NCBI RefSeq assembly: GCF_025466085.1
Contig: NZ_JANLOD010000039.1
Location: 1 to 34,317 of the forward strand
Reading direction: 5' to 3'
DNA length: 34,317 nucleotides
From: Pseudomonas sp. 14P_8.1_Bac3
Lineage (GTDB): Bacteria > Pseudomonadota > Gammaproteobacteria > Pseudomonadales > Pseudomonadaceae
Positions 33,719-34,317 of this stretch are shown one piece after another. The notes beneath the pieces were generated by a model. It was not told the DNA's origin. It searched no databases and saw only the letters and a program-made list of their open reading frames with translations. Both the position numbers and the translations under genes were made by a program. Numbering within the stretch: position 1 is the stretch's first letter; each line of letters starts with the position of its first letter.

Positions 33719-34188
33719 GGTTGATCCGCCTGGAAATGGCCGCTCTTGCCGCCGAGTTTCTCCAGCAGGCGCACGCTTTCGATGGTCATGCCGCGGTCCA
33801 CGGCCTTGCACATGTCATAGATCGTCAGCGCGGCGACGCTGGCCGCGGTCAGCGCTTCCATCTCGACACCGGTCTGCCCGGAGAGCTTGCAGCGCGCGAC
33901 GATGCGCACGGTGTCGTCGCCTTCGGCACTCAGTTCGACCTTGACGCCGGTGAGCATCAGCGGATGGCACAGGGGAATCAGGTCGCTGGTTTTCTTCGCC
34001 GCCTGAATGCCGGCGATCCGCGCCACGGCGAAGACATCCCCCTTGGGATGGCCGCCGCTGACGATCATGTGCAGGGTGTCGGGCTGCATGCGCACCAGCG
34101 CCTGGGCCGTCGCCTCACGGAACGTCACGGCTTTGTCGGTGACGTCGACCATGTTGGCGCGACCTTGGGAATCGAGATGAGTCAGCAC
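33715..34188 (-). CDS. moaC: Cyclic pyranopterin monophosphate synthase
   Basis: 157 residues. A GTG start at 34188 with AGGAG seven bases upstream gives the usual N-terminus [15 protein letters not shown]; the TTG start further up has no Shine-Dalgarno. Conserved segments are [41 protein letters not shown] and KLGGKSG. It converts the MoaA product into cyclic pyranopterin monophosphate and heads the moaC-moaD-moaE operon. Confidence 0.95.
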   Translation of the reverse strand: MLTHLDSQGRANMVDVTDKAVTFREATAQALVRMQPDTLHMIVSGGHPKGDVFAVARIAGIQAAKKTSDLIPLCHPLMLTGVKVELSAEGDDTVRIVARCKLSGQTGVEMEALTAASVAALTIYDMCKAVDRGMTIESVRLLEKLGGKSGHFQADQP

Positions 34189-34279
34189 AGGGTTACTCCT
34201 GATCAAGAGCCCCGATTGTAAACCTGCGGGTCAATTTTTCGCACGTTGATTGTTGGTTCACCACAAACCAATGTGGGAG

Positions 34280-34317
<38 letters not shown>

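Overview
The window (34,317 bp) looks like one contig from a fluorescent-group Pseudomonas. The evidence is the GC-rich coding bias, at least six copies of the GTAGGAGC / GGGAGCGGGCTTGCCCGCGAA type of REP inverted pair, a cyoABCDE operon next to dsbB, a moaCDE block and a DUF3077-like small gene. Both ends run into C or G homopolymers (1-48 and 34281-34317). These look like assembly-edge artefacts, so the ends should not be trusted. Genus assignment is from pattern recognition, not from a search.

Region 1 (82-10571) is a catabolic or uptake locus. A minus-strand operon encodes a ThDP-dependent decarboxylase resembling AruI, a YtcJ-like amidohydrolase, a G3E (CobW-type) metal-chaperone GTPase and a class II aldolase. 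The last three genes are joined by ATGA overlaps. A GcvA-like LysR regulator is divergent, with a palindrome in the shared promoter region. Downstream of it lies a complete spermidine/putrescine-type ABC importer (ATPase, Tat-type binding protein, two permeases). A plausible reading is that LysR controls uptake and breakdown of an amine or guanidino compound; the substrate is not visible from sequence.

Region 2 (10909-13265) holds an unrecognised 234-residue coiled-coil/basic protein with a strong terminator, then a MocR-type regulator.

Region 3 (13313-24197) is the most interesting part: a compact amino-acid-modifying gene cluster without NRPS or PKS. All ten structural genes are on the minus strand: MFS exporter, ATP-grasp ligase, RidA-like protein, cupin, YfcF-type glutathione transferase, KamA-family radical SAM aminomutase, fold-type IV aminotransferase, TauD/TfdA-type dioxygenase, AurF/CmlI-type diiron N-oxygenase and an AHL-lactonase-like metallohydrolase. 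A MocR regulator stands at each end. A REP pair and a probable operator (two 12-bp direct repeats) divide it into an export/ligation half and a tailoring half. My working model is an N-oxygenated non-proteinogenic (perhaps beta-) amino acid that is ligated by the ATP-grasp enzyme and exported. I do not recognise it as any characterised cluster.

Region 4 (24213-25566) is accessory. It holds a REP pair; a highly structured RNA leader with a 17-bp stem closing a three-way junction, followed by a 23-codon ORF translationally coupled to a DUF3077-like gene; and a NadS/HigA-like antitoxin broken by two single-base deletions, with no toxin partner.

Region 5 (25585-34188) is housekeeping: cytochrome bo3 ubiquinol oxidase (cyoA-E), dsbB, an orphan basic-amino-acid-type binding protein, and molybdopterin synthesis genes moaC-moaD-moaE. 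The 0.75-kb gap upstream of cyoA contains no convincing gene. No rRNA, tRNA, CRISPR array, transposase or phage gene was seen.
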